Counted from the stretch's first letter, positions 25,652-33,754 are shown. The stretch is DNA of 64,000 nucleotides from Nitrospira sp. (GCA_029194675.1 JARFXP010000001.1:620001-684000), one strand, 5' to 3'. Program-made: numbers and translations. The notes: a model not told the origin generated them from the letters alone.

Positions 25652-26263
25652 TTAAAAGACGGTGCGTTTCCTTTCAACCACCTTCTTGATCTTCTTCTGC
25701 CCGTACCAGATTTTCGCATTGTTCTCCAGATCGATCATCTGGAGATCCACTTGGTAGAAGACCGCTTTGGTTCCGTCGGCTTCGTCAAGAATGGTGGCGA
25801 TCGTACCCTTCATCATGAAATCGGCCCCGGTCTCTTTTCCTGGGGCTTTCTGCGTCTCTTCGCGCGCGTAGATGGCTTGCTCTTTTCGTTCGGCACGAAC
25901 TTCATCACGCTCGCCTTTGCCCGCCACGAACGTAACTTTCTGGGAATTGGTGAGTTCTCGTTCCAAATCCGTGATGAAGGTTTGCACGTTGATATGTTCG
26001 TGACTGCTGTTCAGGACCGTTCCCACGACGACGACAGGCTGACGTTGGTTCGCCTTTTCGAAATTCCCTAGCCACGGATATTGTAGCGCATCCTTGACCA
26101 TGGATTCGGCGACCATCCGGGAATCCGTGTCGTTCCACCGGCCGCTCAAATCGATAACGACCGCGGCATCGACACGGGTCACCTTTGTTTCATGTCCGCA
26201 TCCTGACAACGCAAGGACGACACCCATCACCACGACAAGCGACGACCTCTGCTTCCGAATCAC
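25652..26263 (-). CDS. lpoB: LpoB-like penicillin-binding-protein activator lipoprotein
   Basis: 203 aa. The lipobox is ALSGC at residues ~18-22. The mature domain starts DLSGRWNDTDSRMVAESMV, a hallmark of LpoB-like proteins. It continues with VVVVGTVLNSSHEHINV, FITDLERELTNS and ADFMMKGTIATI, then a terminal beta strand with IWYGQKKIKKVVER. LpoB activates PBP1b from the outer membrane. It sits 15 nt upstream of the COG3014-type gene and forms an operon with it. Confidence 0.88.
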   Translation of the reverse strand: MIRKQRSSLVVVMGVVLALSGCGHETKVTRVDAAVVIDLSGRWNDTDSRMVAESMVKDALQYPWLGNFEKANQRQPVVVVGTVLNSSHEHINVQTFITDLERELTNSQKVTFVAGKGERDEVRAERKEQAIYAREETQKAPGKETGADFMMKGTIATILDEADGTKAVFYQVDLQMIDLENNAKIWYGQKKIKKVVERKRTVF

Positions 26264-26306
26264 CGTGAACCTCCGAGAAGGGGTGAACTCTCATTCACCA
26301 TGAGGT

Positions 26307-26873
26307 TTAGCGAACGCCTCGCTTTTCCTCTTCCTTCTCCAACCGTTCGAACAGACGGTCCGCATTCTTCCGTACGAAGTCCCGGACCTCTTTATTCAGT
26401 TCTTTGGCCTGTTCCAAGTTATTCTTCATGTCCTCCAGGCTCAACTTGGTCAACACGTAATAGGTGTCGGTCTTGGGATCCATGTACTGATCAATTCTCC
26501 GAACTCCGCTCAGTGTCGTCGTCGTGATGGTCTTGATGGCCCGCTCGACATTCTGTTCTTCCGTATTCCTGGTAAAATCTCCAGCGGTCGTTGAGGCCGC
26601 ATAGTCTCTCATCAGATACCCGGTGTAGGTATCGAATGTCTTGGCGATCTCGGCTCTCCCGCGATTCTCGGCTGTATCCCAAGCAAGCGGCGCATTCCGG
26701 ACCCCCACGACCGCCCCCACGCCATAAAAAGCTTTGTTGTCCTTTTCATTAAATGCTCCGGACCCCTTTTGAACCCATTTAGGAGGACCGCCACAAGCCG
26801 CAAGTCCCATCACGAGAAGGACGACAAGACCGGAGCCGACCAGCCTTGAATGCATCGTTTGTGACCAGATCAT
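26307..26873 (-). CDS. LPP20-family lipoprotein (188 aa)
   Basis: The signal peptide ends LVMGLAACGG (lipobox LAAC). Then PPKWVQKGSGAFNEKDNKAFYGVGAVVG, the LPP20 start, and YYVLTKLSLEDMKNNLEQAKEL with a charged coiled C-terminus. The ATG at 26873 has AAGGAGG 5 nt upstream. It precedes lpoB by 43 nt and likely belongs to the same operon, making four envelope lipoproteins in a row. Confidence 0.87.
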   Translation of the reverse strand: MIWSQTMHSRLVGSGLVVLLVMGLAACGGPPKWVQKGSGAFNEKDNKAFYGVGAVVGVRNAPLAWDTAENRGRAEIAKTFDTYTGYLMRDYAASTTAGDFTRNTEEQNVERAIKTITTTTLSGVRRIDQYMDPKTDTYYVLTKLSLEDMKNNLEQAKELNKEVRDFVRKNADRLFERLEKEEEKRGVR

Positions 26874-26933
26874 ACAATCCTCCTTGGGGTAACTAAGCAT
26901 ATTTGCCGCACGTATAATATCAGGCTAAAAACC

Positions 26934-26961
26934 TTGAAATTATGCTAACATGCGTTATTTT
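26934..26961 (+). promoter_or_regulatory. candidate promoter for the 56-aa gene
   Basis: TTGAAA (26934-26939) and TATTTT (26956-26961) separated by 16 bp in an AT-rich gap about 60 bp before the GTG start. A TATAAT word at 26913-26918 and its complement may serve the divergent lipoprotein operon. Confidence 0.4.
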
Positions 26962-27019
26962 ATCAGTCAACGCAACGCTCGTTTCGAGCGGGTATCGCCA
27001 TAGACAAGGAGGAAACCCT

Positions 27020-27190
27020 GTGGCGGACATCCAGATTGAAGACGGTATGATCAGAATTTTGAACTTGGAGATCCAGGATCCCAAGGCTGCTGCAGTACTC
27101 TCTGCCTACCCACAGGCACGTTGGGCGGAAATCACCCGTCGAGCGGTCAAGATCGGCCTTGGATACTTGAAAGGTGGCGAGCACGATTAA
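27020..27190 (+). CDS. short hypothetical protein (56 aa)
   Basis: GTG start with AAGGAGGAAACCCT upstream, a very strong ribosome binding site. The product, DIQIEDGMIRILNLEIQDP followed by a helical RWAEITRRAVKIGLGYL, is compact and might be a ribbon-helix-type regulator; this is weak inference. It stands alone between the lipoprotein operon and the caspase-fold gene. Confidence 0.65.
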   Translation: MADIQIEDGMIRILNLEIQDPKAAAVLSAYPQARWAEITRRAVKIGLGYLKGGEHD

Positions 27191-27268
27191 GGCATTGGGG
27201 TGCGATGGGCTTGGCTGACGGTTGCTCGGGCGCGAGCAGCGCAACAGCCGCTCGTATTGAGCCTTCGC

Positions 27269-28195
27269 CTACTGTTGCCGTTCAGAAGGGGTTTGAGGGC
27301 CGGTGCCAAGCGTAAACGCCGACCTCCGTCCTTCGACCAACGCCGTGTCTCCATCACCGTCGATGCGTAGACTCGTCGGATGTTGCACACCGTTGGATGC
27401 CACCCCCACCTGTTGCATAAGATAGGCCCCCAGCTCGGAAGCCATGAGCCAGCCGTTTCCATCGAGATCGGCTGAGCCTGACAGCCCGGCCAGCAAAACC
27501 TCCACAAAACGACTGCTCTTCTCAACGCGAACGGCGGCTTCTCCTTTACTTGCCGCGCTGATGACTTGCACCGCACGCCGATCCGTATCCGATTCCGGGG
27601 CCATCCGTCCTTCCAATGACAGCTCCGGTGGCACAGTGATCTCCCATCCGAATACCGGCGCATCGAAAATCAGGAGCGTATGCTTGGAAGCCGTCCGCCT
27701 CGTAAATTCCTTTAAATGCTCAACCGTGATCGACTTCGTTGCGTTGCTGAGCTGTGCGTCAAACGGCACAAGATACCCTCGCTCTTGCCCATCGGAATCC
27801 TGTGTAAACTCGGCATGGCCCGCGTAGAAGAACACGAGCCGGTCCATGCGGCCGACTTTTCTGGGCAACATGTCGTCCAAAAGCTGATGGAGGCGCCGCG
27901 AGCTTGCATCCTTGTCGTAGAACTCGATCACCTCATCGAACCCCAACCGCCGAAACGCTTCGGCCACCTTTTTGGCATCGCTGATCGCTCCCGGGATGGG
28001 AGGAGCCAAGACATAGTTTTCGATCCCAATAATGATCGCCCAGGACTTGTAGTACAGGCCCTCCGGCTTTCCCACTTGAGCCTCAGCAGTCGACAGCGCG
28101 ACAACCGAAAACATGCCGATCATATGAGCGCCCAGTAAAAGTAGGATTAAAAGCATACGCGACAGGTGTTTCCCAAACTGCCTTGCGCTGTTCAT
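27269..28195 (-). CDS. exported caspase-fold (C14) protein lacking the catalytic Cys
   Basis: 308 aa. The N-terminal hydrophobic segment (MLLILLLLGAHMIGMFSVVALSTAEA) is a signal peptide or anchor. The caspase-like p20 fold follows: YKSWAIIIGIENY, AISDAKKVAEAFRRLGF, and the His motif FFYAGHAEF (His127). The Cys motif, normally DxCxSG, reads IFDAPVFGWEI, with Pro180 at the Cys position, so proteolysis is unlikely. A 12-residue EF-hand-like loop DLDGNGWLMASE lies near residues 241-253. It is probably a periplasmic pseudoprotease or scaffold. Confidence 0.85.
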   Translation of the reverse strand: MNSARQFGKHLSRMLLILLLLGAHMIGMFSVVALSTAEAQVGKPEGLYYKSWAIIIGIENYVLAPPIPGAISDAKKVAEAFRRLGFDEVIEFYDKDASSRRLHQLLDDMLPRKVGRMDRLVFFYAGHAEFTQDSDGQERGYLVPFDAQLSNATKSITVEHLKEFTRRTASKHTLLIFDAPVFGWEITVPPELSLEGRMAPESDTDRRAVQVISAASKGEAAVRVEKSSRFVEVLLAGLSGSADLDGNGWLMASELGAYLMQQVGVASNGVQHPTSLRIDGDGDTALVEGRRSAFTLGTGPQTPSERQQ

Positions 28196-28376
28196 CGAGT
28201 CACCCTATCTTCGGCCTAGACAGGTGTCAAGCAACGGAATCGAGATGAACGGCGGCGCCACAATAAGATGGTCTCGAAGATGGTCTCGGAGCAACTGTAT
28301 GGTTGCAGGCATCCTCGCCTTTCTCCATAATGACGCGTCCACAAGGGACTGCTCTGGAGAAGGAGAGGCAGCCGCC

Positions 28377-30266
28377 ATGAGCGAGAAGATTGAGACCCTC
28401 TTGAAGGAAAGGCGGACATACCTGCCCACCGACAAGACGATAGCCGCCGCCTATATCAAAGACTACGAGACCGAGTACAAACGATCCATCGCAGACCCTG
28501 AAACATTTTGGAGCCGTGAAGCCAAGGAACTGGACTGGTTCTCTCCTTGGGATAAGGTCCTGGAGTGGAATTACCCATGGGCGAAATGGTTTGTCGGCGC
28601 TCGATGCAACATCGCCTACAACTGTCTGGACCGTCACGTCAAGACCTGGCGCAAGAACAAGGTCGCCTTGATCTGGATCGGCGAACAGGATCAGGAACGA
28701 ATCCTCACCTATGCTGAACTGTACCGACAGGTAAATCGCTGCGCCAACGCCCTCAAAAAGCTTGGCCTCCAGCGAGGCGATCGTGTCACCATCTATCTGC
28801 CCAAAATTCCCGAGCAAGTTGTCGCCATGCTGGCCTGCGCCAGGATCGGCCTGATCCACAGCGTCGTCTATTCAGGGTTCAGCGCCCCTGCCCTCGCCAG
28901 CCGTATCAACGATGCAGAGTCAAAAGTGGTGATCACCGCCGATGTGGGGTTCGACCGCGGTAAGGCTATCCCATTGAAACCGGTCGTGGACGAGGCTCTC
29001 AAAACCTGCCCGACGATCGACCATGTGGTTGTCGTACGCCGCCAGATCCAAAGTCCGCCCCTCTCCGCCCCAAAGGAAATCGACTGGAAGGAGTGGATCG
29101 AGAGTGAACGACCGGTTTGCGAAGCGGAGCAGCTGGATGCCGAAGCACCGCTCTATATCCTCTATACGTCCGGCACGACCGGTCAGCCGAAGGGCGTCGT
29201 CCATGTCCACGGAGGGTACATGGTCGGCACCTATACGACGACGAAGTATGTGTTCGATCTGAAGGATGATGACGTGTACTTCTGCGTGGCTGATCCGGGG
29301 TGGGTCACAGGCCACAGTTATATCGTCTACGGTCCTCTCCTCAATGGTGCAACGATTCTGACCGCGGAAGGGAAACCGGATTATCCGGATCCTGGACGCT
29401 GGTGGGATCTCATCGAACGATATGGGGTCTCGATTTTCTATACGACCCCGACCGCGATCCGACTGCTCATGCGCTACGGCGAAGACTGGCCGAAGAAATT
29501 CGATCTCTCGACACTCCGTATCCTCGGGAGCGTGGGAGAGCCGATCAACCCGGAAGCCTGGGAATGGTTTCATCGGGTGACAGGCGAAGACAAACCTATT
29601 ATGGACACCTGGTGGCAGACGGAAACGGGATCGATCTTGGTCACCCCGCTTCCCACCGTGCCGCTGAAGCCAGGCTCGGCCACGCGCCCGTTTCTCGGCA
29701 TTGAAGCCGATGTCGTCGATCGCGAGGGAAACAGTCTCCCCGCAAACGCCGGCGGCTTTGCCGTCATCAAAAAACCATGGCCGGCTATGATGCGTACCAT
29801 TTACAAGGATCCTGAGCGTTATAAGGCCTACTGGTCCACCATCCCCAATTGCTACACGGCAGGCGACGTCTGCCATAAGGATGCAGACGGCTATCTGTGG
29901 TTCATGGGCCGTGCGGATGACGTGATCAAAGTCGCCGGGAATCGGCTTGGCACAGCTGAAGTGGAAAGCGCATTGGTCAGCCATCCGGCCGTCGCGGAGG
30001 CTGCCGTGATCGGCAAACCCCACAAGACGGTCGGTGAGTCCATTAAGGCCTTCATCATTCTGAAACAGGGAGAGCAGGAAAGTCCTGCGCTGATTCAGTC
30101 GATCAAGGATCAGGTCCATAAAGAATTGGGCAAGATCGGCGTCCCGGCTGAGATTGATATCGTCTCCTCCCTCCCCAAGACTCGGTCTGGAAAAATTATG
30201 CGGCGCGTCCTCAAAGCAAAAGAGCTGGGGCAAGACCCGGGAGATATCTCAACGATCGAAGAGTAG
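28377..30266 (+). CDS. acs: acetyl-CoA synthetase
   Basis: Activates acetate to acetyl-CoA with ATP and CoA. The 629-aa length is normal. Motifs are the AMP-binding P-loop YTSGTTGQPKGVVH, DTWWQTETG, YLWFMGRADDVIKVAGNRLGT and the C-terminal PKTRSGKIMRRVLK, whose Lys is the usual regulatory acetylation site. The ATG at 28377 follows GGAGAGG. It is transcribed divergently from the caspase-fold gene and followed by two small envelope genes. Confidence 0.96.
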   Translation: MSEKIETLLKERRTYLPTDKTIAAAYIKDYETEYKRSIADPETFWSREAKELDWFSPWDKVLEWNYPWAKWFVGARCNIAYNCLDRHVKTWRKNKVALIWIGEQDQERILTYAELYRQVNRCANALKKLGLQRGDRVTIYLPKIPEQVVAMLACARIGLIHSVVYSGFSAPALASRINDAESKVVITADVGFDRGKAIPLKPVVDEALKTCPTIDHVVVVRRQIQSPPLSAPKEIDWKEWIESERPVCEAEQLDAEAPLYILYTSGTTGQPKGVVHVHGGYMVGTYTTTKYVFDLKDDDVYFCVADPGWVTGHSYIVYGPLLNGATILTAEGKPDYPDPGRWWDLIERYGVSIFYTTPTAIRLLMRYGEDWPKKFDLSTLRILGSVGEPINPEAWEWFHRVTGEDKPIMDTWWQTETGSILVTPLPTVPLKPGSATRPFLGIEADVVDREGNSLPANAGGFAVIKKPWPAMMRTIYKDPERYKAYWSTIPNCYTAGDVCHKDADGYLWFMGRADDVIKVAGNRLGTAEVESALVSHPAVAEAAVIGKPHKTVGESIKAFIILKQGEQESPALIQSIKDQVHKELGKIGVPAEIDIVSSLPKTRSGKIMRRVLKAKELGQDPGDISTIEE

Positions 30267-30319
30267 CGTACAGAGAAGTTAGACCCGATCTGGGCCTAGC
30301 TGAGTGAGCGGAACGACAG

Positions 30320-30772
30320 ATGAAGAAACCAATGATTTTCGCTGCGGCAATTTCGATCGGTATCATAACCCTGTCCTTACCGGCACTCGGTCCAGAACTC
30401 ACGCTTGCCGCGGATCAGCAACCAAAGGCCAAACCGCGCTCCAAGACCGTCAAACCCAAGACTGAACCGAAGTTTCACGCAGCCGAAACTGCGGCGAAGG
30501 GCAACGCCTGTTCCGGCGTTGCTCCACAGATCGAAAAACTTGTTCCCGATGAAGGGAAACCGGGCATGAAAGTCACGATCAAGGGCGTGGAATTCGGCTC
30601 GCCCGGCTGCTTGCGAGGCGTTTCCTTCGGGCCAGGCCACGCGTCCACCTTTACAATGAAAAACGAATCCACCATCATAGCAACAGTCCCAACCGGTGGC
30701 CGTAAGGGCCTCGTCATAGTAACCGTCACAACGGCTTCCGGAGAAGATTCCAAAGCCTTCTTGGTCAAATAG
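30320..30772 (+). CDS. secreted IPT/TIG-like domain protein (150 aa)
   Basis: The N-terminal signal peptide (MKKPMIFAAAISIGIITLSLPALG) is followed by a Lys/Pro-rich linker (QQPKAKPRSKTVKPKTEPK) and one Ig-like IPT/TIG repeat: PQIEKLVPDEGKPGMKVTIKG ... ATVPTGGRKGLVIVTVTTASG. Two Cys in the domain could form a disulfide. Probably periplasmic or cell-surface; function unknown. Confidence 0.8.
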   Translation: MKKPMIFAAAISIGIITLSLPALGPELTLAADQQPKAKPRSKTVKPKTEPKFHAAETAAKGNACSGVAPQIEKLVPDEGKPGMKVTIKGVEFGSPGCLRGVSFGPGHASTFTMKNESTIIATVPTGGRKGLVIVTVTTASGEDSKAFLVK

Positions 30773-30797
30773 GCGAACGGGTCTGCGGTTCTTCAGC

Positions 30798-31019
30798 ATG
30801 AAGTGGACTAGAAAACCGGGTGAGCCGATCTATCAGCGACGGCACATGATCGCGCTCGCCCTGGCGGTGGGCCTGCCGGTTGTTCTGTTGCAACTGTACA
30901 AGATCTACGTAGGCCCGGTGAGCTTCGATGCACAGATGGGATTTGGGATTCTCGTTTCAATCCTGGCCGGAATCATCCTCTACTACACCTACCGCTCGTC
31001 CGCTCGGAATCAGCAGTAA
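30798..31019 (+). CDS. small two-helix membrane protein (73 aa)
   Basis: Two hydrophobic segments, MIALALAVGLPVVLLQLYKIYV and MGFGILVSILAGIILYYTY, with basic flanks. The family is not recognised. It begins 26 nt after the IPT/TIG gene and is likely co-transcribed. It is the last core-like gene before the cassette array. Confidence 0.65.
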   Translation: MKWTRKPGEPIYQRRHMIALALAVGLPVVLLQLYKIYVGPVSFDAQMGFGILVSILAGIILYYTYRSSARNQQ

Positions 31020-31067
31020 CGGCTTCTCAATCAGCGGGTCCTGTCACGGGGTGACCAGCCCCCCGAT

Positions 31068-31123
31068 GGCTAACCTCATGGGGAGCGCATCGGGAAGCGA
31101 GTGCCCCCAACTAGTAGTTAGGT
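31068..31123 (-). repeat. attC-like site
   Basis: On the minus strand it runs from ACCTAAC (R'', fits RYYYAAC) to GTTAGCC (R'-like, one mismatch to GTTRRRY) over 56 bp. Internal arms GGGGGCACTCGC and GCGCTCCCC can pair. It starts 10 nt after the stop of the gene at 31133, the expected cassette position. Confidence 0.6.
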
Positions 31124-31132
31124 GTCTCGCCC

Positions 31133-31534
31133 TCAAGCCGACCCAAACTGATTTATGACACGACTCAGCATTTCTTTGTCAGTCTTTTCAATCCTCCTAA
31201 GAAGCGAAACGGCCGCCTGTTCCATTTCGGCCTTCTTCTCTACCTTCACCTTCTCGATCTCTTCGTAAACATTCTTCAAATCGGCTAAAGCCTTCTTAGC
31301 CTTCTCTGAATCCAGGGAACCTTCCCCAACCAGGGGAAGCAACACATCCAATATCAGACCCAGCTGCCTTCCATACGAAGCCTTCTCAAATACTTCCTTT
31401 TCGATACTTCCTACACCGGCCTCCGGCTTGATCGCCCCAAAGAACCAACCTAGATCGGGCGAAATATCCTGAAGGACACTTCCGCTTAGGGGAAAATGGA
31501 CTTGAGGGGACCACATCCAATACCAAGGTAACAT
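31133..31534 (-). CDS. hypothetical cassette protein (133 aa)
   Basis: Starts MLPWYWMWSPQVHFPLSGSV, then a Gly/Asp-rich part and a helical, Lys/Glu-rich C-terminal half (ALADLKNVYEEIEKVKVEKKAEMEQAAVSLLRR). GGAGGTCAAC precedes the ATG. I have an impression of similar proteins in gene cassettes but cannot name the family. It is the last gene of the array before the leftmost attC-like site. Confidence 0.7.
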   Translation of the reverse strand: MLPWYWMWSPQVHFPLSGSVLQDISPDLGWFFGAIKPEAGVGSIEKEVFEKASYGRQLGLILDVLLPLVGEGSLDSEKAKKALADLKNVYEEIEKVKVEKKAEMEQAAVSLLRRIEKTDKEMLSRVINQFGSA

Positions 31535-31778
31535 GTTGACCTCCGTTTCAGTTAGACCACCGACCTAAGGACACCCAACCATGTCTAGGCCGATCCGCAT
31601 AACACGCGACGAACATTCACACACCATATGCCATCTGTTTCGTTGTTTCCACAAGGGACGACCGTTTGACCATTCCTCATGAGTTCTTACGCGGATCGGC
31701 ATAACACCCGTTCCGTGGAGCCGCACAGCTTGTCAGTCGTGGGTTCCTGCGTAGGCGGTGGAACAACCCCACTCATGT

Positions 31779-31838
31779 GGCTAACCTTTCGGGCGAGAGG
31801 CGCGACGTGCCGCCTCCTTCTCAATCCGATGGTTAGGC
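31779..31838 (-). repeat. attC-like site overlapping the hepT stop
   Basis: A 60-bp site. On the minus strand R'' GCCTAAC contains the TAA stop of the HEPN gene, and the other end is GTTAGCC. The arms GGAGGCGGC and GCGCCTCTC can pair. The arrangement matches a cassette ending in attC. Confidence 0.7.
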
Positions 31839-32177
31839 CTGTTGTGAATCAATGATCCGTTGGATGTTACGTTTCAATCCTGGAAGTTTCTCGTACACCA
31901 CGTCCCATACCAGCTGATAATCCACCCCAAAGTAACCGTGGATCAGGCGGTCGCGCATCTGAGCAATCGGACGCCACTCAACCGTGGGATGCGATGCCCG
32001 GAACTCCTGGGGCAGGTTCTTCACGGCTTCGCCGATAATTTCCAAGCTGCGCACGAACGCACGTCGCAACGTCTCATCAGCTGCAAAACGCTCATAGGTC
32101 AGACTCTGACTCTGATCGAGGAGGTACTCGACCTCCACGAGAATATGCCGCAGATAGTCACGCGGCTCGAAGGACAT
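31833..32177 (-). CDS. hepT: HepT-like HEPN toxin (DUF86)
   Basis: 114 aa. HEPN ribonuclease family: helical, with the signature MRDRLIHGYFGVDY carrying the R-x4-H catalytic pair, plus YLLDQSQSL and SLEIIGEAVKNLP. The partner nucleotidyltransferase (MntA) gene overlaps by 20 nt upstream; in known pairs MntA polyAMPylates HepT to neutralise it. The stop codon lies inside an attC R'' box, so this is a TA gene cassette. Confidence 0.92.
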   Translation of the reverse strand: MSFEPRDYLRHILVEVEYLLDQSQSLTYERFAADETLRRAFVRSLEIIGEAVKNLPQEFRASHPTVEWRPIAQMRDRLIHGYFGVDYQLVWDVVYEKLPGLKRNIQRIIDSQQA

Positions 32178-32475
32178 CCATTGCCTCGGCCAAGATGTGC
32201 GGCCCAATAAACGGTGAGAGTGACTCAGTGGTGACCACTTCAACCCGATGCTCCAACGTGTCTTCGAGCAGATCCGCCAGCGCCATGAAGCGATCGAAGG
32301 TCTTCTCTCTCAGAGCGAACTCGACAAGCACATCAACATCACTGTCGGGGCGAGCCTCGTTGCGAAGCACCGATCCGAAGAGCGCCAGCCGACGAACACC
32401 GAGGCGCCGAATCTCGGACTCAACGGTTTGTAGCCGCCGGATCGCCTCGTCACGGGTGAGGGAAATTTTGCTCAT
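32158..32475 (-). CDS. mntA: MntA-like minimal nucleotidyltransferase antitoxin
   Basis: 105 aa with the nucleotidyltransferase motif LFGSVLRNEARPDSDVDVLV (GSx10DxD) and a C-terminal HRVEVVTTESL. It overlaps hepT by 20 nt. The start ATG (MSKISL) at 32475 is about 45 nt downstream of the GTTAGGC end at 32519-32525, as expected for a cassette inserted at an R' box. Confidence 0.92.
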   Translation of the reverse strand: MSKISLTRDEAIRRLQTVESEIRRLGVRRLALFGSVLRNEARPDSDVDVLVEFALREKTFDRFMALADLLEDTLEHRVEVVTTESLSPFIGPHILAEAMDVLRAA

Positions 32476-32520
32476 GTGGAGAACATACACGAAACATCCG
32501 ACTGATGCGAGGTGGAAGGC

Positions 32521-32769
32521 CTAACGCGGGGCTAACCGGCGCGTTGCTGTTTGGCGTGCAGTGGTCGCCGCGACATCCAACAGTCCTCGCAACGCCTCGT
32601 TGACCGCTTTAGCCTTCGGGAAGGCTTCGGCAAGTTTGGGTTCGAGAACGACGACGTTTGTCTCCATCGCAAACCGAGCAGCATACTTCCCGCGCACGAG
32701 CTTGCCAAAGTCCGAACGTCTGTATTCCGGCCGAAGTTCGTCGACTGCTTTACGACTCCCCTTCTTCAT
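32521..32769 (-). CDS. putative antitoxin partner of the BrnT remnant
   Basis: 82 aa: KGSRKAVDELRPEYRRSDFGKLVRGKYA at the N-terminus and VVVLEPKLAEAFPKAKAVNEALRGLL at the C-terminus, a pattern that I recall downstream of BrnT-type toxins. GAAAGGAGAATCT precedes the ATG. It overlaps the end of the truncated toxin gene by 20 nt. Its TAG stop lies in GTTAGGC (32519-32525), an attC-type half site. With the toxin broken it would be a solitary antitoxin. Confidence 0.75.
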   Translation of the reverse strand: MKKGSRKAVDELRPEYRRSDFGKLVRGKYAARFAMETNVVVLEPKLAEAFPKAKAVNEALRGLLDVAATTARQTATRRLAPR

Positions 32770-32898
32770 AGATTCTCCTTTCTCGTCTCGTTACCAGCCG
32801 AGCACTGATAATGCGAATATGTTCACCTTCATCGGCATGTGCCACAACCACGAGGCGACCCTGGCTCGAATTGCCAAAGGTTACAAAGCGGCGCTCCT
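32750..32898 (-). pseudogene. truncated BrnT-like toxin (C-terminal part only)
   Basis: The frame encodes HSAEERRFVTFGNSSQGRLV ... GEHIRIISARLVTRRERRIYEE, the C-terminal ~50 residues of a BrnT ribonuclease. The N-terminal third is replaced by a fragment of an OsmC gene in a different frame. A start codon in that fragment could open the frame but would not supply the missing domain, so it is judged inactive. Confidence 0.75.
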
Positions 32899-33060
32899 CT
32901 GCGGAATGTTCTATTTCTCGGCATGCATGCGCAGGGTCATGTTCATGCAACTGGCCGGCGCAGCCTCAAGAAGCTCGTACGGGCGGAAGCCAAGGTTTCC
33001 TCCCCCTTTGTCCGGTGTAGTGTCGGACACCGAGGCCTGTACGCCGTTTGTGAACTGTGT
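32895..33060 (-). pseudogene. OsmC gene fragment
   Basis: The minus frame reads VSDTTPDKGGGNLGFRPYEL, then LLEAAPASCMNMTLRMHAEK followed by a stop. This is the same segment as codons of the osmC-like gene at 11680-11800 (about 80% identical DNA by eye). It joins the BrnT remnant directly and lacks both ends. Confidence 0.8.
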
Positions 33061-33115
33061 CTAAAATTTGGCGGATTGGCTGTCTGTGCGAATCTTGTTG
33101 GAGTCTCCGAGAAAT

Positions 33116-33194
33116 GCCTAACGTTTGAGTTCACCCGCTTTGCGGAAGCCGTCGAAGGCGACTGTAGCACGTCGGATGCAGCGAAGGGTTAGGC
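33116..33194 (-). repeat. attC site overlapping the mazF stop
   Basis: A 79-bp site with perfect R'' GCCTAAC and R' GTTAGGC on the minus strand. The TAA stop of the mazF frame lies in the R'' box. The internal sequence CCTTCGCTGCATCCGACG and AAAGCGGGTGAACTC can pair partially. Confidence 0.75.
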
Positions 33195-33527
33195 ACCGAT
33201 GATTTCATTCAGGCCTTCGATGCCCTGAGCCAGTTCCTCAGGGCTCACTTTGCCGAGTCGCTGGCCGATTCGTTCCACTGCCAGCGTGCGAATCTGGCTG
33301 ATCTTGACCCATGACTGCTTCGGAAGGCCCTTCGACTGAAGCTCAAGCGTGAGAGGGAAGCCCGCTCGTTGCGGTTGGCTCGCGAGCGCAATCGCGATCA
33401 CCGTGCCGGATCATTCGTTGAACACGTCATGGCTGAAGACCAGCACAGGGCGCCTCCCGGCTTGTTCCTTGCCCCGGACCGGGTTAAGCTCCGCCCACCG
33501 AATCTCACCCCTCAGTATTCGGGCCAT
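33189..33527 (-). pseudogene. mazF-like toxin with in-frame stop
   Basis: Reading from the ATG at 33527: [20 protein letters not shown], then PVLVFSHDVFNE, a TGA at 33413-33411 (codon 39), then SGTVIAIALASQPQRAGFPL in the same frame to the end. Everything around the stop is typical MazF/PemK, and functional relatives have Arg (CGA) there, so a single C-to-T change explains it. The start lies within mazE by 16 nt. Unless the stop is read through, the toxin is dead. Confidence 0.85.
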
Positions 33528-33754
33528 GTCGCCACATCCTCAGACAGGCCTTCCTCAGCAAGCGTCTTTTCGAAGACGGGATCGAGTTTCGCACACTCCC
33601 TAGCCGAGCGGCTTCGGTCCAGGCGAGCGAGTTTCTCCTCCACAGCTTCCTGAATGGCTTGACTCCGGCTGGGAAAGGCGGCTCGCTCCACGAGGGTATC
33701 GAGGCGTGCCAGGGTGGATGCATCGAGGGAGATTGCAATTTTTATTCGCGGCAT
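33512..33754 (-). CDS. MazE-like ribbon-helix-helix antitoxin
   Basis: 80 aa: [25 protein letters not shown] is an RHH DNA-binding segment, then [20 protein letters not shown], and a C-terminal toxin-binding tail ending ATWPEY. GGAGGTGTGAC precedes the ATG. It is intact although its toxin gene carries a nonsense codon. Confidence 0.85.
   Translation of the reverse strand: MPRIKIAISLDASTLARLDTLVERAAFPSRSQAIQEAVEEKLARLDRSRSARECAKLDPVFEKTLAEEGLSEDVATWPEY

Noticed and set aside
28920-30233. 437-codon minus-strand open frame
   Set aside because: Antisense to acs, which carries all expected motifs.
31588-31710. Similar words GATCCGCATAACACGCG and GATCGGCATAACACCCG
   Set aside because: 14 of 17 bases match but the spacing and partial similarity fit neither a CRISPR nor a clear attC; possibly decayed repeat DNA.
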